This document shows positions 40,201 to 53,769 of a DNA stretch of 64,000 nucleotides, piece after piece (the stretch's first letter is position 1; each line of letters starts with the position of its first letter). Source of the stretch: Pterobdella sp. o SKG-2022 (taxonomy: Eukaryota; Annelida; Clitellata; Hirudinida; Piscicolidae); assembly GCA_964035795.1 (NCBI GenBank), contig OZ038325.1:8875698-8939697 (forward strand), given 5' to 3'. A program made the translations under genes and the position numbers. The notes beneath the pieces are model-generated. The model was not told the DNA's origin and searched no databases. It saw only the letters and a program-made list of their open reading frames with translations.

Positions 40201-42860
40201 TTGAAGTGTCAGTAAAATTTATCGAAATAGAATTTTATCAAAAATAATTCAATAATTATAATAATAATGCACAAAAAATACAATAAACCCTGAAAATCTG
40301 CTCACAAAAACTTCAGGAAGCAAGAACGTAATCTTAACGGTGTGTAGGAGATGTATAAAAATGTACACGATCAAAGACGGCGTTCGTTGGGAAATAACAC
40401 AAACGACTCAGAATTATGTCTTTGAAAGTTGGTCTTTGTAAAAGCTGAAGTCAAAAACTCCAAAAAGCTGATTTAATTTTTGAGACTTGAATAATTGAAA
40501 AAATGGAATTTGAGACACGCAGAATTTTCTTCTTTTGAACACATCTTGAAGTCGAAGTTGTTGACGTCATTTTGTTTAAAGATACTTAAAATCGCTGAAA
40601 TAGACACTTTTTACTGGATTATCGTTTGCTGATCATTTCAATTTCTGTCCGAGGTGTTTTGAGATTGGGAGATTGTTCATGAAAATTTAGAAGTATGTGT
40701 AGCTTGTTACAAGTTTTTTGCAGCAAAATGTATTCATATTTTGCAGCATTTAAGTTTTTAAAATGAATTAATTAAAGATTTTGAAATGAATTAATCAATC
40801 AATTTTAATTAAACTATTTAAAATTTTAAAATAAATTGCATAACATTTTCTAAAAATATATTTTGGGTTGATTAAATAGAAAATTTATACAAAATTAAAA
40901 TATACTTCAAAAACACAAATCCTTTCAACCCACAACAGTGAAAATTGTGGATAAACAAAACAAAAAAATGCAACAAAACAACACTCCAAAACCTAAAGCT
41001 TAACCCCATCTAAACAAAAAAAATAGTAGTAACAAAAAATGAGTTTACAGTGAAAATTTCAAAGAAAAATTATATTTCAAAAAGTGTTCCTCTGGGACAC
41101 AAAGCATCAATAATCTGAGGCATTTTTTAGAACCTTAAATGTCAAAGAGGCAGAACTTTCATATAGAAGACGCTTCCAAGTGTACGCCATTGTACGGGAG
41201 ACCTCATTGAAATATGCTCACATCTGTACCGTGCGCATGACTGAACAGAAAGAATAAAAAATTAACAGAAATACAATAAAAGAATAGGAAGATAATCAAA
41301 GATATAAATAGTTAAATATTAATAAGAATTGACAAAATTGTTAAAAAACTAAATAAATATTGTATAGAAAAATAAATAAAAACAACAACAACAACAGCAA
41401 AAATAAAAACACTATTAATAAATATAAAAAAAATAAATATAAATAAAAACAACAACAAAAATAAATAAAAACAATAATGGCTGGGACAAACAGTACAAGA
41501 TCAGAAGAGGAGCAAGAAGAGAGAATAGCCATTGGTCAGTCATTATTCTATCCATTTAAATCCACTTTTTGTTACATCTTATTTTAAATATTCTATCCAA
41601 TCAAAATCCAATGCTCTGACTTTGTTTTTGAATCTTAGATTTGATCCATGCAATCTTCAGTATACAATATAATTCCTATCAAACCAATCAAATAATAAAC
41701 ATAGTTCATTTCTAAGCTATTGAATTCACTCAACACAATAAAATTATATATGTAGTTATAGTTTTACGACTTCAAGAGTTTAAATTACAACCAAAATACC
41801 CTAATTTAATTTTTTTTTAAATTCATTTTTAATCAAAGACTGTGCTCAAATTCATCTGAAAAGTTTATAATGATGGTTTTTTAAATTAATTTCTCAAATA
41901 AATTCGAGAAATTTGAATAAAAGTGAAGGTAGTAGCAAGTAGTAGAAGGTAGTAACTTATGGTATAAAACATATAGCTGTTTTAGAGAATGGTTCAAAAG
42001 AATAGTTTCACCAGGTTAAAAAAGGTCTCACAAGTTTATAAATGGGATTGAATATTGTAAAACGAATTGAGATGGAAACTGGAGTTGACGATGTTAAAAT
42101 TGTTGCTTTGGAATGTTTGAGTGAATTGAGACTGTGAGATTTAAGTGTTTCAATGTAAGTCTCAAAACAAAACGAGCTTATAAAAATGCACTTTTCAGAG
42201 TTATTTCCGGTTATATATTCCAAACAAATCAAAAAACTAATAATTAAATTAACATTATAAAACATATCTGCTTCAAAAGTTTAAAGCTTTTTTTTCCTCA
42301 ACTTCAAACAAAGTTTACTTTTAAGCTCCCTTGAATTGATTCAGCCTTCTAATCTGTCTCTTTTTTCACTCCCTTACTCAGCTATCAAACTTGCTCAAGA
42401 GCTCGTGTCGTTTTTTATCAGAAGTTTGGCTAAATCAGTAGGCTTGTATCGTTTTGTATCGGTACCTTACCTTTAACCACAGAGTTTCCTTCCATAATAT
42501 CTACCACTTTTTAGTTTTACCTTCAAAGTTAATGAAGGTTATTGGATTTTGCTAAATTTTTTTTTGAAGTTTGTTAGAGTCTGGTCTACATCTTTTCTGC
42601 TTTTTGAGTCAATCCAGAAATTAATTCCCATAGAATCTTCAATCTTTCTAATTATTGGACTTTTTCTTCAATATTATCTTTGAAGCATTAACAAAAGGAG
42701 AGTCGCATGGAATATGAAATGGGTCATTTACATATGAGCAAATTATTTCCTTCAAAACGTAAAATTTTCAATTTGGAATTTTTTGATTAATAATGAAATT
42801 TAAATTAGTAGAAATGCTAATATATTTATATGCGCAGAATTTTATAAACGACTGTGATGC

Positions 42861-42960
42861 AGCTAATCTTGGTTTGAATGCCTTATTTGATAATGTGAGT
42901 CCATCTCATGAAAATCTTCGTGGCACCTTGATTAACTTTAAGATAGTGTTTATTATGGAT
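42861..42960 (+). repeat. copy of a dispersed repeat shared with 62716-62805
   Basis: TGATAATGT, CATCT, GAAAA and CTTC blocks align without gaps with 62735-62808, roughly two thirds identical over ~74 bp by eye. Both copies are AT-rich and non-coding. Probably a decayed mobile element. Confidence 0.4.
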
Positions 42961-43624
42961 AATTTTTACTTCACTATCAACGTCAGATCATGTCGGAATT
43001 TTTGAACTGAATTTCAAAATCGTCAAAGGCTGGTTTACTTTTAAATGCGTAAAAGTGAAGTTAGGAAAATATTGTCATTTGATGAAAAAAACGGTCGTTT
43101 AGATTATTTGCAACTGTAAAAATGTACGAAAAATTCTTTAAAAATTTATATGTTTCTAAAAATACAAAATCTCATAAAGTTATCGTTGCAGTTTTGAAAC
43201 GAAAATAGAAATAATAGATTTATAAAAATGCCTGATTTTCAACATTTTGAAGCACTGCTTGACTAAAAATGAATTTCCACTCCAGCTTGTCACGATTTTT
43301 AATTTGTTTTAAGGAGAGGAACTGCGTGATGAATAAGTCAGGCACTTTGAAGTCTCCAGCGAAGTTTTCCATGAAATTTTTTGATGTGTGCCAAAGATAA
43401 AACAACTATTATTTTTTATCATTGAAATTATTTTTAAAATAAAAACATGGAGGCTTAATAAATACAAATGGCAGGCTCTCAGGCAATGAAAATGGCAGAG
43501 AGCAAAAGGAGCTTTATGAGGGACACACTCACAACTACAAGCCTCTTGATGTGGAAACTTTTCCCTTTGAAACACAATTTTGAAGTATTTCATGGTCATA
43601 AAAAGCATTGTTCTCACTTTGTAG

Positions 43625-43700
43625 GTTGTTTAGCTACGTTGCACTAGAGATCTGAAGATCCGGGCTTGATTTCCGACCTGGCTGATACTCATCGCCTTAA
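43625..43700 (+). mobile_element. probable tRNA-derived SINE fragment
   Basis: Contains a decayed pol III B-box (GGGCTTGATTTCC, compare GGTTCGANTCC) preceded by an A-box-like TAGCTACGTTG and followed by CTGGCTG. The same order, AGATCT/GGTCTT, B-box, then CTGGCTGG, is seen on the minus strand at about 50960-51030. Confidence 0.4.
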
Positions 43701-45218
43701 AACAAGTTTAAACTTGAACTGGTATTTTTAGTTTGCATTTCAACGGAGAAACATAAAAATCTTCCTTTTTTTCAGTTTTTTCTGGTCATATCTCCTACTT
43801 ACTTTATGCCGCCATCTTATCGACGATTGTTTGTTAGTTGAGAGACCATATGGAGAGTGCATGTGTATGTGAATATATTTCAAGTACCTTTTGATTAAAA
43901 ATATTCACATAATGTGCAATAAATCTTTAAGAAATCTTTAGATTAAAAAATAAATGCGAGGTCAATTTAAGGGAACAAATGAAATATTAAACTTTTAATT
44001 AATTCGCATGAATTCTACCCATGTTCCTGGAATCATTACTAACGCGCCATATTGGAAATCAAAGATCATAAAATAAAAAAAAGATTTTCTGTAAGCCCAG
44101 ACGTCATTTAGATGGATCGAATTTTGTGATGAAAGCAATAATTAATTATTTTGGAAAATTAATATGAGGAATTGTGAAATGAAAATGTGTAGGTGAAAAG
44201 CAGATGGTTTTTTCTACGGAATTATATTCTGATGAGTTTTTTTGTTTTTCATTTTTAAAAATGCCTTTTGCTGACTTGATTGAAAGTTTTCATATTTTAT
44301 TTTGTAAAAAAATTTTTATTCTTTTGATCTCTTTTCTAACTAATACGTTGAATGTTCACAATAAAAAAACGGGCTTTATGCAATCAAACAAAGAAAACAA
44401 GAGAGAAAATAGTTCCAAGAGGAAGACCACAAAAGAACTATTGGGATTTCAGTAGCAGTTAGCAACTTCCGGTTGAATAAAAATTGAAAAAATGCATTCA
44501 ATGAATTATAATTCAATTATGAAGTATAAAAGACGCACTTAAATCAGACACGTCTAGATAAATGGATTAAAATCCCCACACAATGCCTCAGTTGCGTTCA
44601 ACATTTGGAGTTTTTAAGACGAAATTTATCTTAATTTCTAGTTTCGCTTTTAAATAATAGTTCTCAAAAATGATATCAAATTTTTTTTCAAAAATTCAAT
44701 TTTTATAAGTTGCAAAAACTCGTCTGCGGAATATAAGATTTTGCCAGCTCTCTCTATTCTCCTTGCAGCCAACTAAAAAAAATATCTCAAATATTAATAT
44801 TTACTTTCCATGTTTCATATTCACACGTGCCCTCCCCCTTATTGAATGCAAAGACCCCTTTGATCTGCATCTTACAAAATCTTCCTCCATCCGTCTTTCA
44901 AATCGTTTTGTACTTAGCTATTTAAATTCTCCATCAAAGCCGATCATCCAAATCGCATCCAATTTCTACAGCATCGAATGAAATTATTTCACTAAATTCC
45001 TACACCCAAACCCCCACCATTAATTATCAAAACCATTCACCATAACAACTAAAACATCTATAGAACAACACTTCTGCACACCCCTCTCACCCCTACCATC
45101 ATCATCCTCATCGTTTCGCATCCCTTCCCATGCTATCATGAGCTTGAACGACACCACATACCTCAATCAACTCCAATCACAAAACACTGCAGCCAACATT
45201 AAATCCATCTTTAAACAG

Positions 45219-48200
45219 GCCCCACATCCGACGCCACACTACGGGAACAGTCGCAGAGGGGCCAGAGTTGCTGCGCTCGATTCTTGGTGGTGGTTTCCTT
45301 CATCGTCGTCGTCTTCACCTTCCCATTAGCCATCTGTCTTTGCCTCAAAGTTAGTTAATGAATATTATTGTTATTTTGATTATTAATTTATTGTTATTAT
45401 TATTTATTAAAAAATAGAAAACAGAAAGTATTGATGATGTTTGGAAAGAGCCACTGAAATAAAACCCGCTTTCAAACTATGGTTTCAAAATTCAAACCAA
45501 TGTGACTGGAAGAAACTAAAAAAGTCAAAAACTTTCAAAAAATAACAAATGAGATTCTCTGTTTTTTCAATTTAAAAGTTCCATACTCAAATGAGAAACG
45601 TATGACCCATTGTTTTAAATCCCACAAGGGTCCCTTCAACGCAGATATGTCTTCCTCATATCTATTCTTTCTGCTACTACTTTAAATTCATCGTTTTGTT
45701 TAAATTTATAATGTATTTTTGATGTTTTACATGATTATGAGTATATTTTAAACTTATAAATGCATTTAAACTCACTTTCAACATAGTTTATAACCATTTT
45801 CTCAATGTGTAGCACGATATGAACCTATTTTTAATTTTAAAAATAGATTCAAACCCATCCCTCACATTTTCAACCATTGTTCCATCACGTCTTCCTACAA
45901 GCACTTCTCAAATGATTCGTATTGCCATCGATTATATCCATTGATTCTCGTTTGTGTATTGGGGGGGGTTTTGATAGGTTATCGTGTATGGAAGGTTGTG
46001 GATATGTGCGTCTGTTAAACCGACAATGTCTGTATATTTAATCTTGTGTCTTTTAAAGGTTTTAGGTGAATTTAAGTTTTTAGCAAAAATTCAAATTTTT
46101 AAATTCTCAATAAAAACTAGCGCTGTACTATTAATTAAAAGCCGTTTATAGACTGGTTGATGCTTCGGCTTGTTTTATTCGAAATCAATTCAGAGTATTC
46201 CACTCCATTTTATACACACCGACTGTGTGTCTGTTTTTTTCGGGATGATCCGAAGCTACAACTACCTATGGTTTTTGTTAGGCGAAGAACATCAAACGTT
46301 CCAATTCAGAGTAAAAACCTTTTAGAAAACTCTGTAAAAAATCGTCAAAAAACTTCAAAACTCACCGAAGTTTATGGCTTTAGGACTCTCAAAAATTATT
46401 TATATATTCCAAATGAAGAAATACGGCCGATACAGCCACTAGGGAAGCACTAAAGAATAATTAAATAGGGTCCAAGCATTTGATATGTCCCTTACTTTTG
46501 TGTATTTTATAGAATTTCTATCAAAAAATTATCTGAAAATGTTATTTCCAACAAACTTTTCGATCAAATTCATCTTATTTATTCCTCCCTTCTTTCTGGA
46601 GTATTTTTTTAAGATGATTAATATCTCGTAATTCAATTGTTAACGTTTATTGTATTTTATAATCAGATTTGTTGTGGGAATTTTTATTTGGTAAGGCTTA
46701 ACTGCCAACAATATAAAACAAATTTTTATCCAAGAGTTCAAATTTACCCTATCAAGCATTTTCAGGACTCCTCAACACCACCACACATCATCTGTATAGC
46801 AACATCATATTAAACTTCATCCAATAATTACTTTGATTACCATTCGTTCTAACCAACTTCCACACAACTAAAACTTTCACACATACTTGCCTTCAACCAT
46901 CAAATGTCATTTCTATAGTCCATTCCCAACACAAAGCCTTTTCTTTCCACACAACACAATATAAAAGTAACTCTGTTCTTTCAATTTATTACTATAAACA
47001 ACCTGTTTCCTCTGGAAAAGTCTTCTGAAAACCAAATTGAGTATAACAATTTTTAAAAGCAAGCTTTTTAAGAATTTGATTATAATAATAATAATCTTCA
47101 GTTGCCACAACACACCCATCAACCCAACCCCACCAATCTGACCACACCACCCACACTACCACACCCTCAGATAGTACAAGAATACGAACGAGCCATCATC
47201 TTCAGACTGGGTAGAGCTCTGCACGAAGCTAAAGGACCAGGTGGATGTTGTTGTCATTAAATGTTGCTGATTTTTAAAAGTGGATCTAAATAATTATCAA
47301 TAACTTTTTAAATCAAAGGGCTTCGAAAAATGTTAGAATACATGTTTCAATAAAATTGCGGAGTTTATACTTACAAATGTATTTTGCAGACTTTTTGATT
47401 CCATGAGTTTAAACTTAAACAATACATAAAATTGATAATTAATCACTAATTAGCTAATCGATAATACAGCACTCAACATTAAATTGAATCCGACATATGG
47501 TCCAGGTTTATTTTTTGTTCTGCCATGCACCGATCAATTTGTGAAGGTTGATCTCAGAACTGTATCATTTGAAGTCCCGCCACAGGAGGTTTGTATCTAA
47601 GTTCGTTTTTAAAACAGGGATGAGCGTACAAATTACTAAATAATTAAGTTAACCTATTAATATATCAATTTTTTGGAAAGATTCAAATTTGTTTTTGATA
47701 AAATATTGCATTTTTAACATATAAAATTTATTTAAAATATTTTCTGCTTATTATGCTGCCATAATGAACCTCGTTTCAAACTTTCAATCTTAAAGGCAGT
47801 CATCCATCATGCAGCATTCCTTCAGTTGTATCTGCAATGAATTAAAATCTTTATTTTGTGTATTTTAATTTGATTTAAATGAAATTTTTTTTACTTTTAA
47901 TCAAATGTGTGGTGAATATTGACCTAATAAAAGTTGTAATTCCACCTTGTAACTTGATTTGAAAAATAATCGATAAAAGCTGTCATATTGAGGAGGCCAT
48001 TGCAGAGATTTTCTAAATTTTTCTCCATTCTATTATCTTGTGTTCATATCGTTCTATTTCATTATTTTTTCATTTTTATTTTTTATTATTTTTTTTGTTT
48101 TTATGATTTTATCTATAACTCTTTTTTTATCATTATGTTTAAAATGATTATCAAAACTCCAAATCTCAGAACACAATCTACTCCATAAAAAACTACCACA

Positions 48201-51200
48201 TCACCCCGTTGAGAGAACCTCGTTAAATGATATTGTATAATTGTTTTTTGCTTCGATAAATGTCAAAATAAATGACATGTGTCAAGGTAATCAATACATA
48301 AAATAAGAACCTCTCTCACAACCCCAGGCTGTGCAGAGCGTTTTGCTACAATATTCCACTAGTTTGGCTTTTTTTCAAGGCTCAAATGGTCGTTCAAAAA
48401 TTTTTTTTTGCAATAGTTACCAAGAATTTGTTTGATAATCCAAAATTAGAATTCAGTTTTTCTCAAAAAACTCTAAGAATTTAAATTCGAAAGCAAGAGT
48501 AATTGAAAGGGTTTGTCTTCCATGGCTTAAAGCATAAATATTTAATTTGCTTGATAAAGTCTCTAACGAGAAATTTTGAAATAATTTTTGGAATGTTCAG
48601 TTTCTATGTTTTGAAATTGAAATGGAAATTGAGTGGTGCATTTCATTTGTGGATATTAATGAGAAACTAATAAAAATAAACTGAAAAATGTTGAAACTTT
48701 TTCAACAACACTAAATAACGCCAGAACCTGGCAAATCATTTTTAGAATTTCAGTAGAGGTTGTACGTAGAAATAGAAAAAAACCTATAGAGTTACATTTA
48801 AACAGAAGGAAACATACGAAAAATTCAGAGATTTGTATAACTGACATGCTCCTTCCAGGTAGAGAAGAAACATGGAATAAAAAGAAATAACACATGGAAA
48901 GATATAAACGACACAAGAACACTTTTAAAAATACGCAATAAAACACGCAAACGCACACACAAATATTCACACACAAACACACACACAGACCACGAATACA
49001 CATGGCTGTACATTTGTGGCTACGCTCCAAATCAATATGCAGCAAATACTTAATGCTACTTTTGTTCAAGTTCTCGTAGAGTATTTGAGAGAGAGTTGAT
49101 AAAATTTTATAATCTGGAAGGATGGGTTCAAAAACGTGTTTGGGGCGCCATGGTGGATTGGGGAAAGTTATTTGATTAGCAGGTCTATCTAATATGGCGT
49201 TTTGAAGTTTTGTAATGACTTGAGAAATTTTCACATTTTTATTTATATTCTTATATGAGTTTTTTAGCTTTTCTATTCTGGTTGAAAAATTTTTTTTTCT
49301 TCAGGCTATTTTGAAGCTGGTTCTGATATTCATTTTGATATAAAGTTGAAAATATACGTTTGTAGATAACTAGAGATTTATTGCATTTTTCTAGCACTTA
49401 ATTCAACATTCAACACAAACAAAATTTGGCAAAAGGAAATAAGAAAAGCTTCCAATAATATGTAAAGCAGTAATGGTTCTTTCACAGGCCTTTGTTCTTG
49501 TCTCATTTAAATATGAATAATTTCTCATTAACTTAAATAAAAAAGAAATTAGTAATATATCTAAATCAATAAATTTTAATTGGAATAAAAAAAACTAGGT
49601 TTTATTTATGTTTAATTTATTAAATTCAATTGAAATAGGCTACATTGAAGTCAAATATATAGGTCTCCATATATATGCATTCTTTGTGGGTTGAAAATGC
49701 CTTCAAAATCTATTTGTGAAACACCCTCAAGAGGAATATATTTAAGAAAAATTTCAGAAGAGTAGAATTACAGTAGAAGCCAGTACAGTTGTCTCATCAA
49801 TCAAACTTTGTACGCAAGACTTGAACGTGGAAAAGAGTAATTTACATAAGTATATTTTGGCGGATCAACATCAGAGCATAAAATTAATTACAAAAATCTA
49901 AAAAATCGTTTTAATTTAACTCCACTTTTAAATTTTTCTTCAAGCCTCACCTTCAAACACCAATCGTTTTTACAGCATAAACTCCAGTACATTCTCGCCT
50001 CACAAACCATACCAACCACGCTAATAGCTTAAAATTTCCACAGATATTGACCAAAGACTCAGTAACCGTGGCTGTAGATGCTGTTGTCTACTACCGCATT
50101 TCTAACCCAATGGTCTCAGTCGTCAACGTTGAAAACGCTGCAAGGTTGGGTCTTAGGGGAGAGAAAAAGGGTCGTTGAAAAGATGGGTTTGATGCGTTTG
50201 TAGGCTGAGATTCATTGGATCTATCATGATTGGATGGATAAAAATTATAGTTGAAGAAGGGTGTATAGGTGGATGGGTGAATAGATGGATGAATGGATGC
50301 CAAGTTTTTGATTTGATCACTCGTTTAACTGTTTGGCTTGACTAATAGTAGTAATACTGCCAACCATTGTTTGTTTCCTCGTTATATGAATCTCCAATCA
50401 ATAAGAAACAAAGTAATTCAATTGATGAACCCTATAAGCCTTCATACCAGCTTCAATGAATCGGGAGAAAGATAAAGTCTGATTGAAAACTCGCGATGTA
50501 TTTGAAAAATCTCCTGACATTCCTCCTTCAAAACTTCGGTGCATCGGTATAAAATGCGACATAGTTGTAGCAAGCACATTCTTCAACTCGTCGAAGGATT
50601 TGCAATAATAATAATTGTGTACTAGTGCAAGTAATATTGCTTTTTTTTTATTTCTGTATTGAACCTTTTTTTTGTTTTAGTAAGCAAAAAACGTGTTGAA
50701 AAATATTCTTAGAATATCTACTTAATTCTAAGATGCTTGTTTCATACGAATATCAAGTTTGGCACGTTCGAAATTTCCCAATTGTATTCAACTTCCGTGA
50801 AGTCTTGGGTTCACAGATAATTTAAATTTTTTCAATTATAAATCCTCTAAAACTTTGTTTTATAACCTCCACAAAACTTTGTTTTATAACCTCCACAAAA
50901 CTTTTTCTAATAGAGCAGCGTTATCCATCCGTGTATCCAAGTGTTTCAATCTTATCTATGTCACTGCACCAAACACCAGCCAGACTGGGTTTCGAACCTA
51001 AGACCTTTGGACCACCATTTCAACTCTCTTTGACCCGAAGAATCTATACATATATTTAAATTCAGTCAGTTTATGACTGGTTTTAGCGGAATTTTCAACA
51101 CTGTTTTTGGTATTTAAAAAATTCAGTCTGTCACTTCAAAAGCTCCAAACACATTTCCTACCTCACCCATCCACCCAACACACCCAAATACACCCTCAAA

Positions 51201-53769
51201 CAGCCCATAAACCTGGCACACACCGTTACAAACCAATACAACTCATCAACCAACCCATCATCCCAACCAAGATCAACGCAGCTGTTGGCTCAGACCACCC
51301 TCCGAAATATCCTAGGCACCAAGACCCTCAGTGAGATCCTCACTGACAGGGAGTCCATATCGACGATGATGCAGGTAGTTTTGCGCTCTTTGTATCAGTC
51401 TTTGTAATTTAATCTATTCTGTATTATCGTTAATTTATTATCTGTATTTGCTATATTATTTTTTAAAATTATTTCTTTTTATTATTATTATAATTTTGAG
51501 TATTATCTTCATTCTTTTACTGTTCTTCTCATCTCTGATCTCAACACCCTAAACTGTTAATACATAAAATAACCAAAACGTCACCAGACACCCACACGAC
51601 CCATCCGGCAATATGTATTGATTAATGGTGCATTTAATTTGACAGCACGTTTTGGATGATGGCACAGATCCATGGGGCGTGCAGGTCGAGAGGGTAGAAA
51701 TGTGAGTTTGTGTTGTAGTTTATGTGTATGGAAATTCTAGTTTTCATCACAACCCGACAATAACCTCTTATTGTGTGGTATCAAAATACACACATACAAA
51801 CACACACACAGCAAAGATGTCAGGCTGCCAGTACAACTACAAAGAGCCATGGCTACAGAAGCTGAAGCCCAAAGAGAAGCCAGAGCCAAGGTTTGTTTCA
51901 ATTGTTTATAATTCAAATTCTATTTATTATTTATTGTGAAGCCGACATTTTTGAAGTTTATCAACATGCTAATAAGCTTTTTAGTTGGGTACGTTTGCAA
52001 GGCGTCTGTACAGTTGAATTGTTTGTTTTTTGGTGTTGTTTTCCCTATTTAATTCACCATTGTTTCAACAATTCAACATGAAAACATGTCATAAGTATCA
52101 AATAATCAATGCAAAGTCAGTGATTTCAATGATCAGATTTTAAAAGCGTTTTATAAAACCATCTTACATCTCACAACCCGCAACAACTAACTAGAAGTCT
52201 GTTTAAAATATATTTTAGTCTTTTACTGCCAAGAGTGTCCGGATTTTTGAATTAATTGTTCACATGGAATAGACATACAGTGAGAAATGGTACTTAGTTT
52301 AAAATTTATCTTGGAAATTTAATAGGGCTAGCTTATCTGTGGGTTTTTTGTTCTCATTTTATCTGCACGGCAGTTGGTTTATTTTAATTCTATCGTTTAA
52401 GATAAACTATAAATTTCAACTTTTTGTGAAAATTTTACTCGGAATAGTTCCAATTTGGAAAAAACAGAAATTAAATGCTTAAAAGAATTTATTAAACTTA
52501 CAAAAACAACCCAAAATGTTGAAATCATATATAGAAAAGTCAAATATAATTAAGTTATTATTCAGATTCTAATTCTATAATTATAACCACTGTAAAGCAG
52601 ACGCCAATAACATGGGATGAATTTCAAGAAGATGCTTTTTTTTGCCTTGCAGGGAGCGCAAATTAAGCACTAAATTCCATTCCGACGTTGCAACTATATC
52701 TCTCTAATTTTACCAAAAATAACTTCTCATTTTATTCTACAGCACCAAACTTTCTGCGCAGAGTTCTTTGCTAAAAACTAAACATCACTCGTCCATTACT
52801 ACTAAGTGGGACATCTAGGACATTGTATTATTAAGCACAAGCAATTGAAAAGGTTTACACAAGACATAAACTACCATCAAGGATATAAAACACATCAAAT
52901 GAAAAAAAGTTAGGTAGAGCAGTTTCCATGCTTTGCGCATTTGACTGCATGGAGATTCTTCATCACGTCATTATTCTCCAATGGTAGTCGCCCTATTTGA
53001 CACCATGTGTTTGCGACGTTGAGTGATATTCTCGTACTCATATCGATAGTTCTCTTCGGTTCTGAATCAAATTCATTTTACGATGCCATAAAACATATAA
53101 AAGCCATCAAAACTTCAGAGAGATTAACTAAAAATGAAAATTATATATAGAATGATTTATTGAATAAAAGACAATTGGCAGGTGATAGCTGCGGAAGGAG
53201 AGAAAAAAGCATCGAACGCATTGAAAGAAGCCGCAGATGTTATCAACCAATCAGCCAATGCTCTGCAGCTCAGGTACCTGCAAACTCTCACTCAAATATC
53301 TGCAGAGAAGAACTCAACCATTATTTTCCCATTTCCTGTTGATATCTTGAGCGCTTGTATGGGTAGTAACAATGATGATGACGACGAAAACGATGATCAT
53401 GAAAGTAGCAGAAACAGTAGTGTAAAGGCGAGAATTACTGATGGTAAGAAAGGAAAAAAAGATGAAATAGAAAAAAAAGAAGAGAAGGAGGAAGAGGAGA
53501 AAGAGAATTTGGGTAGTTTTGTAAATTCAGAAGCGTGTACGTTGGAGAAAGATAGGCAGATAGATGCTTCATGTCCTTTACAAATCCACGAAGAGGAGGA
53601 AGAAGAAGAAGATGATGAAGAGGAAGAAGATGGAGAAGAAGTGTTGATGGTAAAAAATGATCGGTCGAGCAAAAGTTCAAAGCGTCGAAGAGATGAAGAC
53701 GACGACGAGAGAGATGGTAGTCATAGTAATGATGCTTTTCCACCACCACCACCAAATCTCATTATGTAA
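45219..53769 (+). CDS. stomatin-like SPFH/band-7 membrane protein with acidic tail, 5' end not found
   Basis: Exons 45219-45349, 47171-47240, 47506-47588, 50044-50144, 51272-51374, 51646-51701, 51812-51890 and 53182-53769 join in frame (about 400 aa). The first carries the membrane hairpin ([20 protein letters not shown]). The next reads [17 protein letters not shown], then [79 protein letters not shown] and [20 protein letters not shown]. These are the stomatin/MEC-2 order. Stomatins sit on the inner face of the plasma membrane, bind cholesterol, oligomerise and tune ion channels. The band-7 core ends near FPFPVDIL. A 135-residue Asp/Glu/Lys-rich tail follows (53362-53766), ending in PPPPPNLIM; human stomatin has no such tail. 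The first listed exon needs one nucleotide from an upstream exon, so the start codon lies further 5' and was not identified. Confidence 0.92.
46157..46453 (+). CDS. possible small ORF within stomatin intron, doubtful
   Basis: Up to 97 codons from the first ATG (46160), ending at TAA, in the first long stomatin intron. The second half (RDDPKL to PLGKH) is mixed in composition and looks coding-like, but no family, splice sites or promoter is recognised. It could be a chance ORF or an element remnant. Confidence 0.15.
   Translation: MMLRLVLFEINSEYSTPFYTHRLCVCFFRDDPKLQLPMVFVRRRTSNVPIQSKNLLENSVKNRQKTSKLTEVYGFRTLKNYLYIPNEEIRPIQPLGKH
49012..49234 (-). CDS. possible nested exon in stomatin intron, antisense
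   Basis: ATG at 49234 opens a ~74-codon frame of balanced composition ([20 protein letters not shown] and more) that reaches a possible donor AAT|GTAC at 49012/49011. Beyond that the frame is derived from a TG/CA repeat and is not credible. No partner exon or family was found. Confidence 0.2.
50837..51050 (-). mobile_element. tRNA-derived SINE with tandem 3' tail
   Basis: Read on the minus strand, a head with a clear pol III B-box (GGTTCGAAACC, about 50989-50999) is followed by CTGGCTGGTGTTTGGTGC and a ~90-bp body. It ends in three 24-bp tail units (50837-50860, 50861-50884 and 50885-50908; core AAAGTTTTGTGGAGGTTATA on the minus strand). A tRNA-like head with a short tandem tail is typical of SINEs. 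It lies in a stomatin intron, antisense to the gene. Confidence 0.55.

Larger units (their letters stand above)
37276..45218. other. long AT-rich intergenic stretch, no supported gene
   Basis: Nearly 8 kb without a convincing exon. ORFs are short and their frames are disrupted. It contains a tRNA-like SINE fragment (43625-43700), one copy of a dispersed repeat (42861-42960) and an AAAT/AAC-rich tract (about 41340-41475). The missing first exon and promoter of the stomatin gene probably lie in its right part. Confidence 0.4.

Noticed and set aside
45138..45326. ATG ORF overlapping the first stomatin exon as its start
   Set aside because: It is in the wrong frame for the membrane hairpin ([14 protein letters not shown]). 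Linking it would need a 38-nt GC-AG intron (45219-45256), which is implausible without cDNA.
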